A model generated the notes under the pieces. It worked only from the letters and a program-made list of their open reading frames with translations, made no database searches and was not told the DNA's origin. DNA of 64,000 bases from Pseudobutyrivibrio xylanivorans (GTDB lineage: Bacteria > Bacillota > Clostridia > Lachnospirales > Lachnospiraceae): contig NZ_CP043028.1 in the NCBI RefSeq assembly GCF_008935055.1, forward strand, positions 2,882,501 to 2,946,500, in the 5' to 3' direction. This document shows, piece after piece, positions 53,120 to 61,431 of this stretch. The translations under genes were made by a program, and so were the position numbers. Positions within the stretch are counted from its first letter, which is position 1, and the number at the start of each line of letters is the position of its first letter.

Positions 53120-53916
53120 TATTTGTCTAAGCTACCATGAGCCGCTGCCACAACAGCAGCAACATCAATTGCTTCCCCCTTTTTCTCTGCATTGGAAATG
53201 TGAATGAGATATTCAATATTTCCCTCAGGCCCCTTTATTGGAGAAAACTCCAAGTGGAGCACGTAAAAACCAATTTCTTCAACAAAGCTGATGATATTAT
53301 TAATAACTTCCTCATGAACGGCTGGGTCACGGACAACGCCCTTCTTTCCAACCTTCTCACGACCTGCCTCAAACTGTGGCTTAATAAGACAAACCATCTC
53401 AGCATCTTCCTTGAGAAGTGCCTTTGCAGGTCCTAAAACCTTTGTAAGACTGATAAACGATACATCAACAGATGCAAAATCAAGCTGTTCGCCGATATCC
53501 TCAAGTGTCACATAGCGAATGTTTGTCTTCTCCATGCAGACAACCCTTGGGTCCTGACGAAGCTTCCATGCAAACTGACCATAGCCAACATCTACCGAAA
53601 ATACCTTGGTAGCACCATTTTGGAGCATACAATCAGTAAAGCCTCCAGTGGAAGCGCCGATATCCATACACACCTTTCCATCAAGGGTGATGTCAAAGTG
53701 GGTCATAGCCTTTTCAAGCTTAAGACCACCACGGCTCACATACTTAAGCTGCTGACCGTGAATTTCAATATCAGCATCAACATCTATTTTGGTACCGGCC
53801 TTGTCCTCGCGATTTCCCTTAACAAAAACATTGCCTTCCATAATCATGGTCTTTGCTTTTTCACGGGAAGGGGCAAAGCCTCTATCTACTAATACAACAT
53901 CAAGTCTTTCTTTCAT
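53119..53916 (-). CDS. tlyA: TlyA-family rRNA 2'-O-methyltransferase
   Basis: The 265-residue product has an N-terminal S4 RNA-binding domain (ERLDVVLVDRGFAPSREKAKTMIMEGNVFVKG) and an FtsJ-like methyltransferase domain. SAM motif I is CMDIGASTGGFTDCMLQNGA. The downstream DVSFISLTKVL and LIKPQFEAG motifs match TlyA/hemolysin A family members. These modify 16S/23S rRNA. It lies directly after dxs, 1 bp apart. Confidence 0.93.
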   Translation of the reverse strand: MKERLDVVLVDRGFAPSREKAKTMIMEGNVFVKGNREDKAGTKIDVDADIEIHGQQLKYVSRGGLKLEKAMTHFDITLDGKVCMDIGASTGGFTDCMLQNGATKVFSVDVGYGQFAWKLRQDPRVVCMEKTNIRYVTLEDIGEQLDFASVDVSFISLTKVLGPAKALLKEDAEMVCLIKPQFEAGREKVGKKGVVRDPAVHEEVINNIISFVEEIGFYVLHLEFSPIKGPEGNIEYLIHISNAEKKGEAIDVAAVVAAAHGSLDK

Positions 53917-53917
53917 T

Positions 53918-55780
53918 CTAATTTCCTAAACTCTCTAAAATGCGTTCTGCAACTGTAGGTGCGTCCATCTTAAGCTCCTTGAAAAGAAGTGTTACGCTGC
54001 CGTGCTGAACAAACTCATCAGGGACTGCAATATTAAGAACCTTGCCTTTGTAACCCTGCTCATAAAGATATGACTGAACTTGCTGACCAAAGCCGCCTGT
54101 TTTAACGTTTTCCTCCATGGTGACAATCAAATCATACTGGCTCTTAATCCTATCTAAATACTCTGTGTCAAAAGGCTTTGCAAATCGGGCATTGCAGATA
54201 CCTGCGTCTATTCCCTTTTCCTTGAGAAGCTCTTCAACCTCCTCAGCCTTCTTGACCATAGAGCCAAGTGCAAAGAGCATCACCTTTGAACCAGGCTTAA
54301 TCTCCTCTGCCTTTCCAAGCTGTATTGGAGCCCTGTGCTCCTTGAGGCCACAATAAGCCTCACCTCTTGGATAACGAATTGCAATTGGACCATTAAATTC
54401 TCCAACAGCAAACTTCATCATATCTGAAAGCTCCCATTTATTCTTTGGAGCCATCACTGTCATATTTGGCATAGCCGTCAGGAAGGAAACATCAAACACA
54501 CCCTGATGTGTGCTTCCATCTGCGCCAACAAGACCCGCTCTGTCGATTGCAAAAACTACGTGAAGATTCTGGAGACAAACATCCTCTAGAATCTGGTCGT
54601 AGGCTCTCTGAAGGAATGATGAATATACAGCAAATACTGGTGTCCTTCCTCCAAGAGCTAGTCCCGCAGCAAAAGTAACTGCATGCTCTTCTGCAATTCC
54701 AACATCAAAGAAACGTTCTGGGAACATATTTCTAAAACGCTTGAGACCAGCACCCTCAGCCATTGCCGCTGTAATAGCAACCACCTCAGGATTTCTGTCT
54801 CCCATCTTTCGCATAACAGTAGAGAAAACATCTGTATATCCTGGGTTACTGCTTCTCTTTGGAAGACCAGTCTCTATTTCAAAAATATCTGTACCGTGAA
54901 ATCTGGATGGATGACGCTCAGCTGGCTCGTATCCATTACCCTTTTTGGTAATTACGTGAACAAGAACTGGCCCCTTGATTCGAACAGCCATCTCGAAGGT
55001 CTCTACCATAGCCTTGATATTGTGACCATCAACTGGACCAAGATACATGATACCCAAATCCTCAAAAACCATATTTGGAACCATTAGTGACTTGATACCA
55101 TTTTTGGTGCTTCGAATCTTTCTGATAATATTTTCACCATTTGGCCAGCTTTCCAGTGAACTCATCACGCTGTTCTTCAATCCAACATATTTTGAGCTGG
55201 TACGAAGACGCTCAAGATTTGTAGACATACCACCAACATTCTTTGAAATCGACATTTCGTTATCATTAAGAATGATAAGCATGTTGGATTTATTCAAACG
55301 TGACGCATTATTAAGAGCCTCGTAGGCAAGACCACCTGTAAGGGCACCGTCACCAATAACTGCGCATACCTTATAATCCTCTCCTGCCAAATCACGTGCC
55401 ATACAATAGCCAAGTGCTGCAGAAAGGGATGTAGAACTGTGACCTGTATCAAAACTATCACAATCACTTTCCTTACGCTTTGGAAAACCACTGATACCGC
55501 CATACTGTCTCAAATTGTCGAACTCCGCTGCTCTTCCGGTAAGAATCTTGTGAGTGTAGGCCTGATGACCAACATCCCATACAAGCTTGTCCTTTGGAAA
55601 ATCAAGCAACAGATGAAGAGCCATTGTAAGCTCCACCGTACCAAGATTAGAGGCAAGATGACCACCAGTCTTTGAAAGATGATCAATCAAAAACTCTCTA
55701 ATCTCTCCAGGAAGCACTGATAGCTCCTGGTCAGTGAGTTTCTTTATATCGTTTGGTTGCTTTATCTTATCAAGAACCAT
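53918..55780 (-). CDS. dxs: 1-deoxy-D-xylulose-5-phosphate synthase
   Basis: This thiamine-diphosphate enzyme of about 620 residues makes DXP from pyruvate and glyceraldehyde 3-phosphate, the first step of the non-mevalonate isoprenoid pathway. Seen are VGHQAYTHKILTGR, the thiamine motif GDGALTGGLAYEALNN, the second-domain DRAGLVGADGSTHQGVFD and the C-terminal transketolase domain. I prefer ATG 55780 (MVLDKIK), 7 bp after the ispA stop, because it fits the family's usual N-terminus. The longer frame starts at a TTG at 55807 inside ispA. It follows ispA directly. Confidence 0.95.
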   Translation of the reverse strand: MVLDKIKQPNDIKKLTDQELSVLPGEIREFLIDHLSKTGGHLASNLGTVELTMALHLLLDFPKDKLVWDVGHQAYTHKILTGRAAEFDNLRQYGGISGFPKRKESDCDSFDTGHSSTSLSAALGYCMARDLAGEDYKVCAVIGDGALTGGLAYEALNNASRLNKSNMLIILNDNEMSISKNVGGMSTNLERLRTSSKYVGLKNSVMSSLESWPNGENIIRKIRSTKNGIKSLMVPNMVFEDLGIMYLGPVDGHNIKAMVETFEMAVRIKGPVLVHVITKKGNGYEPAERHPSRFHGTDIFEIETGLPKRSSNPGYTDVFSTVMRKMGDRNPEVVAITAAMAEGAGLKRFRNMFPERFFDVGIAEEHAVTFAAGLALGGRTPVFAVYSSFLQRAYDQILEDVCLQNLHVVFAIDRAGLVGADGSTHQGVFDVSFLTAMPNMTVMAPKNKWELSDMMKFAVGEFNGPIAIRYPRGEAYCGLKEHRAPIQLGKAEEIKPGSKVMLFALGSMVKKAEEVEELLKEKGIDAGICNARFAKPFDTEYLDRIKSQYDLIVTMEENVKTGGFGQQVQSYLYEQGYKGKVLNIAVPDEFVQHGSVTLLFKELKMDAPTVAERILESLGN

Positions 55781-55787
55781 ATCTATC

Positions 55788-56681
55788 TTAATTGTCTCTG
55801 TAGACAAGGTATTTCAGAAGCTCTACCAAGAATTCGTTGTGTGCTGGTAAGCTTTCTAATTCCTTAACTGCCTCATCTGTGAGACGCTTTACCTCTTCTT
55901 TTGATTTTTCTATACCTGCAAATGTAACGTAAGTACATTTCTCATTTTTCTCATCAGAGCCGATTGGCTTTCCAAGCTTAGCCTCATCGCCCTCCACATC
56001 GAGAATGTCATCCTGAATTTGAAATGCCATTCCAATTTTACCAGCGATTTCTTCGATAGTCTGAACCTGCTCCTCTGTAGCACCAGCAATAACTGCACCT
56101 ATCATCATGGAAGCCTCTATCAAAGCTCCTGTCTTAAGCTCGTAGATAAAATGAAGCATCTCCTCTGTCATTTCAAGCTGCTTCTTCTCTGCTTCTACGT
56201 CAACAACTTGACCGCCGATCATGCCGAAAACGCCAGCCTTACGGGCTAGAATTCTCATAGCCTCTGTAACTCTTGTCACATCCACATTGGCATCGTAAGC
56301 ATTAAGTGCTGTCTCGTAAGCGTAATTCAAAAGTGCATCTCCTGTAAGTACGCCCATTGCCTCGCCGTAAGCCACATGAACTGTTGGCTTTCCTCGACGT
56401 AAGCTGTCATTATCCATAGCTGGAAGATCGTCGTGAATCAACGAATATGTGTGAATCATTTCGATAGCTGCCATGAATGGCTCAATCACATCTCCTTCTC
56501 CGCCAAAAAGCTGGAAGGTCTCATTCATGAGAATTGGACGGAGCCTCTTGCCACCTGCTGTTACGCCATACTCCATTGCATCAAAAACAATGCCCTGGTA
56601 GCCCTCCACATCAGGTAAAAATCTACAAACAACGTCCTCTGCGGCCTCGGCACGCAGACTAAGTTCATTTTTAAGATCCAT
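55788..56681 (-). CDS. ispA: Farnesyl/geranyl diphosphate synthase (polyprenyl synthetase)
   Basis: This prenyltransferase of about 297 residues joins isopentenyl and allylic diphosphates. The first aspartate-rich motif is HDDLPAMDNDSLRRGKPT and the second is QIQDDILDVEGD, with GGKRLRP near the N-terminus. I start at ATG 56681 (MDLKN), one base after the xseB stop with GAGG 8 nt upstream. The frame extends to a TTG at 56699 within xseB. It is placed between xseB and dxs, the standard arrangement. Confidence 0.94.
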   Translation of the reverse strand: MDLKNELSLRAEAAEDVVCRFLPDVEGYQGIVFDAMEYGVTAGGKRLRPILMNETFQLFGGEGDVIEPFMAAIEMIHTYSLIHDDLPAMDNDSLRRGKPTVHVAYGEAMGVLTGDALLNYAYETALNAYDANVDVTRVTEAMRILARKAGVFGMIGGQVVDVEAEKKQLEMTEEMLHFIYELKTGALIEASMMIGAVIAGATEEQVQTIEEIAGKIGMAFQIQDDILDVEGDEAKLGKPIGSDEKNEKCTYVTFAGIEKSKEEVKRLTDEAVKELESLPAHNEFLVELLKYLVYRDN

Positions 56682-56682
56682 G

Positions 56683-56928
56683 CTATTCATCCTCTTCAAA
56701 AACTTCTAGTGTGCCATCCTTGCTGATTGCAAGAACAGCCTTTTTTGTCTGCTCGATCTTAGCATTGGCATGCTGTAATTCCTCCATGCCAGCCTTATAT
56801 AAAGTAAATGATTCATCCAGTGAAATATCTGAAGACTCAAGCTTTGAAATTATTTCCTCTAATGTTTCAAAGCTCTGCTCGATTGTAGACTCATTCACTT
56901 CAGTTGAATCTGTATTTGTCTTTGCCAT
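56683..56928 (-). CDS. xseB: Exodeoxyribonuclease VII small subunit
   Basis: This small helical protein of about 81 residues (SFETLEEIISKLESSDISLDESFTLYKAGMEEL) binds XseA. I start at ATG 56928 with GGAG 8 nt upstream; the longer frame begins with TTG. It follows xseA by 18 bp. Confidence 0.92.
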   Translation of the reverse strand: MAKTNTDSTEVNESTIEQSFETLEEIISKLESSDISLDESFTLYKAGMEELQHANAKIEQTKKAVLAISKDGTLEVFEEDE

Positions 56929-56946
56929 GTATTTCTCCAAATTAAA

Positions 56947-58152
56947 TTATAGTGATGAAATATCGGTAATGTCGCCTTTAATTTGTCCGTCCTTAATGCG
57001 AACAGAAAAACTGTCACCAACTGAAAGCTGCTCAATACTATCCACACGCCTGCCAGTAGAATCTGTCACATAACCAAAACCTGAAGCCAGCTTCTTTGCA
57101 GGTGAAAGGCCATCCAATCTTCCGGAGATTGCAACCAGTCTGTTCTCATATCGTTCCAGCTTCAAATCCATAAGGTGCTGTAGTCTAAAGGATAAATTCT
57201 TCAGCTGCTCCTCATGAGCCTTGATTCGATTATCAGGGCGAAGTAGCTTCAAGCGCTCCTTTAAACTATTCAGACGCTCCTGATAGCTTTCAAGCTTGTA
57301 GTCAAAGGAACGATTAATCCTGTCAGAATAACGTTCCAGCTGATTTGCAAAGTCCTGATATACAAAGTTCGCAAGCTCTGCAGCCTGCGAAGGAGTTGCC
57401 GCACGTCTGTCTGCGACAAAATCAGCGATTGTAAAATCCGTCTCGTGACCAACAGCGGAAATAATAGGTGTGTTTGCATGAAATATTGCCTTAGCAACAG
57501 CCTCCTCATTAAAGGCCCACAAATCCTCGATGGAACCGCCACCACGGCCAACAATAATCACATCCAGGCCCATGGCATCCAGACAATTAATTCCAGATAT
57601 GATAGAAGGTGCTGCACCCTCACCCTGAACCTGAGCAGGATAAAGGATAACCTGAACGAAAGGATTTCGCGTTTTGGAAACACGGATGATGTCATGAACG
57701 GCTGCACCAGTAGGCGCTGTAACCACACCGATTTTCATTGCATGGGTCGGAAGTGGCTTCTTGTACATCGGATCAAACATACCCGATTCCTCAAGCTCTG
57801 CCTTCAGTGCCTCAAAACGCTGGTATAAATCACCAACTCCCGCCAATTCTATCTCGTTTGCATATACTTGATAGGTTCCGTAGGGCTTGTAAATTCCAAC
57901 ATAACCTGTGACTACAACCTGGTCGCCATCCTTCATCTGAAATTTCAGCCCCTTTGCTCGCTTTCCCGCAAACATGACGCAGGAAATAGCTGCCTTATCA
58001 TCCTTCAGTGTGAAATAGATGTGCCCTGTGTGATTATACTTGCAATTGCTCACCTCTCCTGAAAGCGAAAGATTGCCAAGCATAAAATCATCAGCAAACA
58101 TTCTCTCAATATATGTGTTTACCTGAGAAACGCTGTATATGTTTTTATTCAT
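56947..58152 (-). CDS. xseA: Exodeoxyribonuclease VII large subunit
   Basis: This 401-residue nuclease subunit degrades single-stranded DNA. It has an N-terminal OB fold (SVSQVNTYIERMFADDFMLGNLSLSGEVSNCKYN), then the catalytic domain with PTGAAVHDI, VGRGGGSIEDLWAFNEE and SAVGHETDFTIADFVADRRAATPSQAAEL, and a coiled coil. Its start overlaps the nusB stop as TAATG. Confidence 0.95.
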   Translation of the reverse strand: MNKNIYSVSQVNTYIERMFADDFMLGNLSLSGEVSNCKYNHTGHIYFTLKDDKAAISCVMFAGKRAKGLKFQMKDGDQVVVTGYVGIYKPYGTYQVYANEIELAGVGDLYQRFEALKAELEESGMFDPMYKKPLPTHAMKIGVVTAPTGAAVHDIIRVSKTRNPFVQVILYPAQVQGEGAAPSIISGINCLDAMGLDVIIVGRGGGSIEDLWAFNEEAVAKAIFHANTPIISAVGHETDFTIADFVADRRAATPSQAAELANFVYQDFANQLERYSDRINRSFDYKLESYQERLNSLKERLKLLRPDNRIKAHEEQLKNLSFRLQHLMDLKLERYENRLVAISGRLDGLSPAKKLASGFGYVTDSTGRRVDSIEQLSVGDSFSVRIKDGQIKGDITDISSL

Positions 58153-58580
58153 TATAGTTTTACTAATTTAGCTAAAGCACCGTTTACAAAGCCTGCAGAA
58201 CTGTCTGTACCAAACTCATCTGCAAGTGAAACTGCCTCATTGATAGCAACACCAACAGGGATGTTCTCATACTTGATTTCGTAAAGGGCAAGTCTGATAA
58301 GAGTAAGGTCAACCTTCGCCATACGAGTGGTCTTCCAGCCCTCGACAGATTTATTAATGAGCGCATCAATCTCCTCAAGCTTTGAAAGTATATCCTCAGA
58401 CTTTGTCTTGATATATTCCTCATCCTCTGGAGTCTTGTTATTTTTAGCAAGATCCTCTGCCTCGGCATTGTCTCTGCCTTCAAGGAATGTGTCGATTACA
58501 CCGTTAATTTCCTCGGTGTCATGAAACTCATTCATGAAAACCGCCTTGAATACTTCTTTTCTGACTTCATGTCTATTCAT
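58152..58580 (-). CDS. nusB: Transcription antitermination factor NusB
   Basis: This 142-residue all-helical protein acts in rRNA antitermination with NusE. The first region is NRHEVRKEVFKAVFMNEFH. The C-terminal signature is RLALYEIKYENIPVGVAINEAVSLADEFGTDSSAGFVNGALAKL. It is the first gene of the cluster down to recN. Confidence 0.94.
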   Translation of the reverse strand: MNRHEVRKEVFKAVFMNEFHDTEEINGVIDTFLEGRDNAEAEDLAKNNKTPEDEEYIKTKSEDILSKLEEIDALINKSVEGWKTTRMAKVDLTLIRLALYEIKYENIPVGVAINEAVSLADEFGTDSSAGFVNGALAKLVKL

Positions 58581-58620
58581 AAATAATACTCCTGAAAAAT
58601 CTTGTGTTTAGAATAATAGA

Positions 58621-58646
58621 GGGATGCCATCTGTTGATAGCACCCC
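58621..58646 (-). terminator. Probable terminator after the Asp23 gene
   Basis: GGGGTGC and GCATCCC (one mismatch) form a stem with a 12-nt loop on the minus strand, followed by a partial T-rich tract. It lies between the asp23-like gene and nusB and could equally be part of the nusB leader. Confidence 0.5.
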
Positions 58647-58701
58647 ATAATTATACATTATTTTGCATAAAATGTAACTATGCAGAACCAAAGTTCCTAG
58701 A

Positions 58702-59076
58702 TTAATTACCAGACACTGCAACTGTGGCAATACGGATGTCAACAGCTGTAACCTCGAGACCTGTCATTGTCTCAACAGCAGTCTTAACCTTTTCCTGAAC
58801 AAGGCCTGAAACCTTTGGAATCTCATAGCCATATTTCATGTTGATAGCCATGCGAACGATAATCTTACCAGGCTCGTTATCAACAACCTTTACAGCCTTT
58901 GCGAGCTTGCCCTGACCAGCCTTTGAAATAGTATCAGCGGTGAGATTTCCTGCGAGAGACTCAACACCCTCAACCTCAACAGCACCAAGACCTGCGATGA
59001 TTCCAACAACCTCCTCAGAGATATTGACACCACCGTCGCCATTTACATTTATAACAAAATTCTTGTTTTCTGCCAT
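58702..59076 (-). CDS. Asp23/Gls24 family envelope stress protein
   Basis: The 124-residue product has an Asp23 domain (VNISEEVVGIIAGLGAVEVEGVESLAG ... GYEIPKVSGLVQEKVKTAVETMTGLEVTAVDI). Members sit at the membrane and respond to alkaline or envelope stress; their activity is unclear. It has its own promoter and is the usual upstream neighbour of nusB. AGGAGG precedes the start. Confidence 0.93.
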   Translation of the reverse strand: MAENKNFVINVNGDGGVNISEEVVGIIAGLGAVEVEGVESLAGNLTADTISKAGQGKLAKAVKVVDNEPGKIIVRMAINMKYGYEIPKVSGLVQEKVKTAVETMTGLEVTAVDIRIATVAVSGN

Positions 59077-59111
59077 ATCTGCCTCCTAATAATCATAGAA
59101 AAACTAGAATA

Positions 59112-59140
59112 ATTATAGCAAACTAGCATGAATTGGTAAA
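59112..59140 (-). promoter_or_regulatory. Promoter of the Asp23-family gene
   Basis: On the minus strand TTTACC (59135-59140) and TATAAT (59112-59117) are separated by 17 bp, about 35 bp before the start codon. Confidence 0.7.
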
Positions 59141-59236
59141 CCATTTTTAATCCTTATATAATTGCCTTATAGCTTCAATCTGGTCATAGCATCTGTCAAA
59201 TGCATCCACAACCTGTGGCATAATTATGAATGCAAA

Positions 59237-59953
59237 TTAAAAGCCAATGTTATTTACAACACTGACAGAAATATAGTTATTGAGTACAGCGTGAAAATCA
59301 GATTCATCTTCCGCCTCGGGAGTATATACTCCCTCCACCATATATCTGACTCCGCCATCCTCAAGCTCCTCGACCACGTTGTAATGATCCTTATAAAACA
59401 TTCCACTGGAAACAGTTCTGTCATATAAAATACCCTGACAGTCTGCCAGTTGACAGTCTGGAAAATTCACATTGTGTATATGCCCAGGCTTTAATGGTTC
59501 TGCCAAAAGCTTCTTAAGAATCTCCCTAATATATTTATCCGTTACATCGTGAAAATTGCATCCTTCAGACAATGCTATTGCATGATACCCCTGAAATGCA
59601 GCCTCGAATGCTGCTCCCGCAGTAGCCGAATATTGAATATCTGAAGCCACATTCAATCCGAAATTAATACCAGAAAGCACTACGTCCGGCCTCTCTGGCA
59701 TTACACTAAGGCCACCGACCCTGACGCAATCTCCTGGTGTTCCGCTGCAAGAAAATGCATGGACTCCCTCCACTGGAAAATCCTCACAAGGATATACATC
59801 TATTTCATTGTGAAGGGATATGCTGTGACTGGCTGCACTTCTTTGGCTTTCAGGCGCAACCACCCAGACCTCGCCAAAATTTTTAGCAGCATGGGCAAGA
59901 CGGATTATTCCATCAGCCTCAATTCCATCATCATTTGTAATCAATATTCTCAT
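59237..59953 (-). CDS. surE: 5'/3'-nucleotidase SurE
   Basis: This metal-dependent nucleoside-monophosphate phosphatase of about 238 residues has the N-terminal metal site ILITNDDGIEADGI, SAASHSISL with the active-site serine, and the conserved GTPGDCVRVG and LSGINFGLN. The start at ATG 59953 has GGGAGA 7 nt upstream. After the TAA the same frame continues for 29 codons to a second stop, with a start at 59221 giving 24 residues. This may be chance or a lost C-terminal tail. Confidence 0.93.
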   Translation of the reverse strand: MRILITNDDGIEADGIIRLAHAAKNFGEVWVVAPESQRSAASHSISLHNEIDVYPCEDFPVEGVHAFSCSGTPGDCVRVGGLSVMPERPDVVLSGINFGLNVASDIQYSATAGAAFEAAFQGYHAIALSEGCNFHDVTDKYIREILKKLLAEPLKPGHIHNVNFPDCQLADCQGILYDRTVSSGMFYKDHYNVVEELEDGGVRYMVEGVYTPEAEDESDFHAVLNNYISVSVVNNIGF

Positions 59954-59980
59954 AATAGATTCTCCCAAAATCAAACAATA

Positions 59981-60739
59981 CTATCCCAACTTTTTCTTTT
60001 GCTGTCTGGCCGTGAGCTTCATCAAAATTGGATAAGGAACCAAATGTGAAAATGTGCACGCCAGCTTCATTCTAAGTGATGGAACGATGATAAGTTTGTT
60101 TCTCTCGATTCCCTTTATAGCCTCAGCCACGCACTGCTTTGGACTGATTCCCTTAAGGGCAAATACCACATCTGCCCTGTCATTAAACTCTGTATCAACT
60201 GGACCAGGACAAAGGGCGCTAACCCTGACCTGACTGCCCTTTTGTTTGAGTTCAACAGCTACTGCTCTTGTCAGGCTCACAACATAAGCCTTGGATGCGT
60301 AGTAGCCAGCCATGTATGGTCCTCCTGGAAGAAGTCCAGCAGAAGATGCCACATTCAAAATCTTTCCTGAACCGCTCTCCTGCATATTATGAAGGATGCC
60401 CTTGAACAAAATATGCATAGCAATATCATTCACCTTTATCATGGAAATTTCTTTATCCACATCAGTCTCAAGGAAAGAACCTGCCACGCCAAAGCCAGCA
60501 TTATTAATGAATAAATCAATATCCTCTTCCTCAAGCTTTTTGATAAGTGCGAAGCATTCCTTCTTTTTGCTAAGGTCAGCAACAATTATCTCCACAGGAA
60601 CATCAAGCTGGGCCTTTAGCTGTTCAAGGCGCTCAGCTCTTCGACCTGTAACAATTAGACGATAGCCCTTAGCTGCCAGCTGATGAGCAAACTCGTTTCC
60701 GATTCCTGAAGTAGCCCCAGTAATAAGTGCTGTTTTCAT
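59981..60739 (-). CDS. Short-chain dehydrogenase/reductase
   Basis: This 252-residue Rossmann-fold oxidoreductase of the DltE/YqjQ-like classical SDR type has the coenzyme motif TGATSGIGNE, NNAGFGV, the catalytic serine in VASSAGL and YxxxK in YASKAYVVSL. An R in VTGRRAERL favours NADP. The C-terminal part is basic and may touch the membrane. The substrate is unknown. Its start overlaps the HD hydrolase stop, and surE follows. Confidence 0.88.
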   Translation of the reverse strand: MKTALITGATSGIGNEFAHQLAAKGYRLIVTGRRAERLEQLKAQLDVPVEIIVADLSKKKECFALIKKLEEEDIDLFINNAGFGVAGSFLETDVDKEISMIKVNDIAMHILFKGILHNMQESGSGKILNVASSAGLLPGGPYMAGYYASKAYVVSLTRAVAVELKQKGSQVRVSALCPGPVDTEFNDRADVVFALKGISPKQCVAEAIKGIERNKLIIVPSLRMKLACTFSHLVPYPILMKLTARQQKKKLG

Positions 60740-61323
60740 TCTTTGATGTTCCCCTTTCTGATATTCTCTTTTATAATGTCGTCCACAACTTCAAAAAGCT
60801 TTTCAGAACCAAGCTTTGTTTTATCCTGACGTCCACGAACCTGAGCAGCGGTAACTCCATGCTCTCTCCAATCATTACCACCATTGCTATTGTTCAAAAT
60901 AAGAGGCTGAAGATTATCCATTGAATGAGCAAATTTAGACTCTGCAGTCTCATATGCTTCAAACTCATCAAAAAGTGCAATAAGCTCGTTCTTCTGATCC
61001 TCCGGAAGAAGTGAAAATATACGCTCCTTTGCAGCATCCTCCCTAGCCTTTTGAGTCTTAAGATTTTCTGCATCATAGGCATAGGTATCGCCTGCGTCAA
61101 TCTCCACAATATCGTGAATGAGACACATGAGCATTACCTTCCCAATATCAACCTGCTGATTAGAATGCTCCCGCAACAAATAGGCCATTATTGCCATATG
61201 CCAGGCGTGCTCAGCATCATTTTCATTACGACCATTACCAGATAAATGGGTCTGTCGGAAAATGTTTTTCTCCTTATCAATTTCAAGTGCAAAATCCAAT
61301 TGTTTCTTAAGTCTGTCTTCCAT
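60736..61323 (-). CDS. HD-domain hydrolase (YfbR-like 5'-nucleotidase type)
   Basis: The product of about 195 residues has the HD metal motif (HLSGNGRNENDAEHAWHMAIMAYLL, then CLIHDIVEIDAGDTYAYD) and a C-terminal helical part. This architecture fits the HD_3/YfbR group that removes phosphate from deoxynucleoside monophosphates. I start at ATG 61323 with GGGAG 7 nt upstream; the frame back to 61386 lacks a signal. It is the first gene of the HD-SDR-surE set. Confidence 0.82.
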   Translation of the reverse strand: MEDRLKKQLDFALEIDKEKNIFRQTHLSGNGRNENDAEHAWHMAIMAYLLREHSNQQVDIGKVMLMCLIHDIVEIDAGDTYAYDAENLKTQKAREDAAKERIFSLLPEDQKNELIALFDEFEAYETAESKFAHSMDNLQPLILNNSNGGNDWREHGVTAAQVRGRQDKTKLGSEKLFEVVDDIIKENIRKGNIKE

Positions 61324-61386
61324 TTTATTGCTCCCTGATTTGCATTTTGTGTCAATCGTTTCTAATTCTTTAATCCATAATAACAC

Positions 61387-61412
61387 AAAAGAACCCCAGG
61401 TGGGGTTCTTTT
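61387..61412 (-). terminator. Terminator of the DUF4340/GldG operon
   Basis: A perfect 11-bp stem (61387-61397 and 61402-61412) with a 4-nt loop and AAAA/TTTT ends lies 20 bp after the DUF4340 stop. It may work in both directions. Confidence 0.85.
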
Positions 61413-61431
61413 GGGATTTAAAATATTGATA

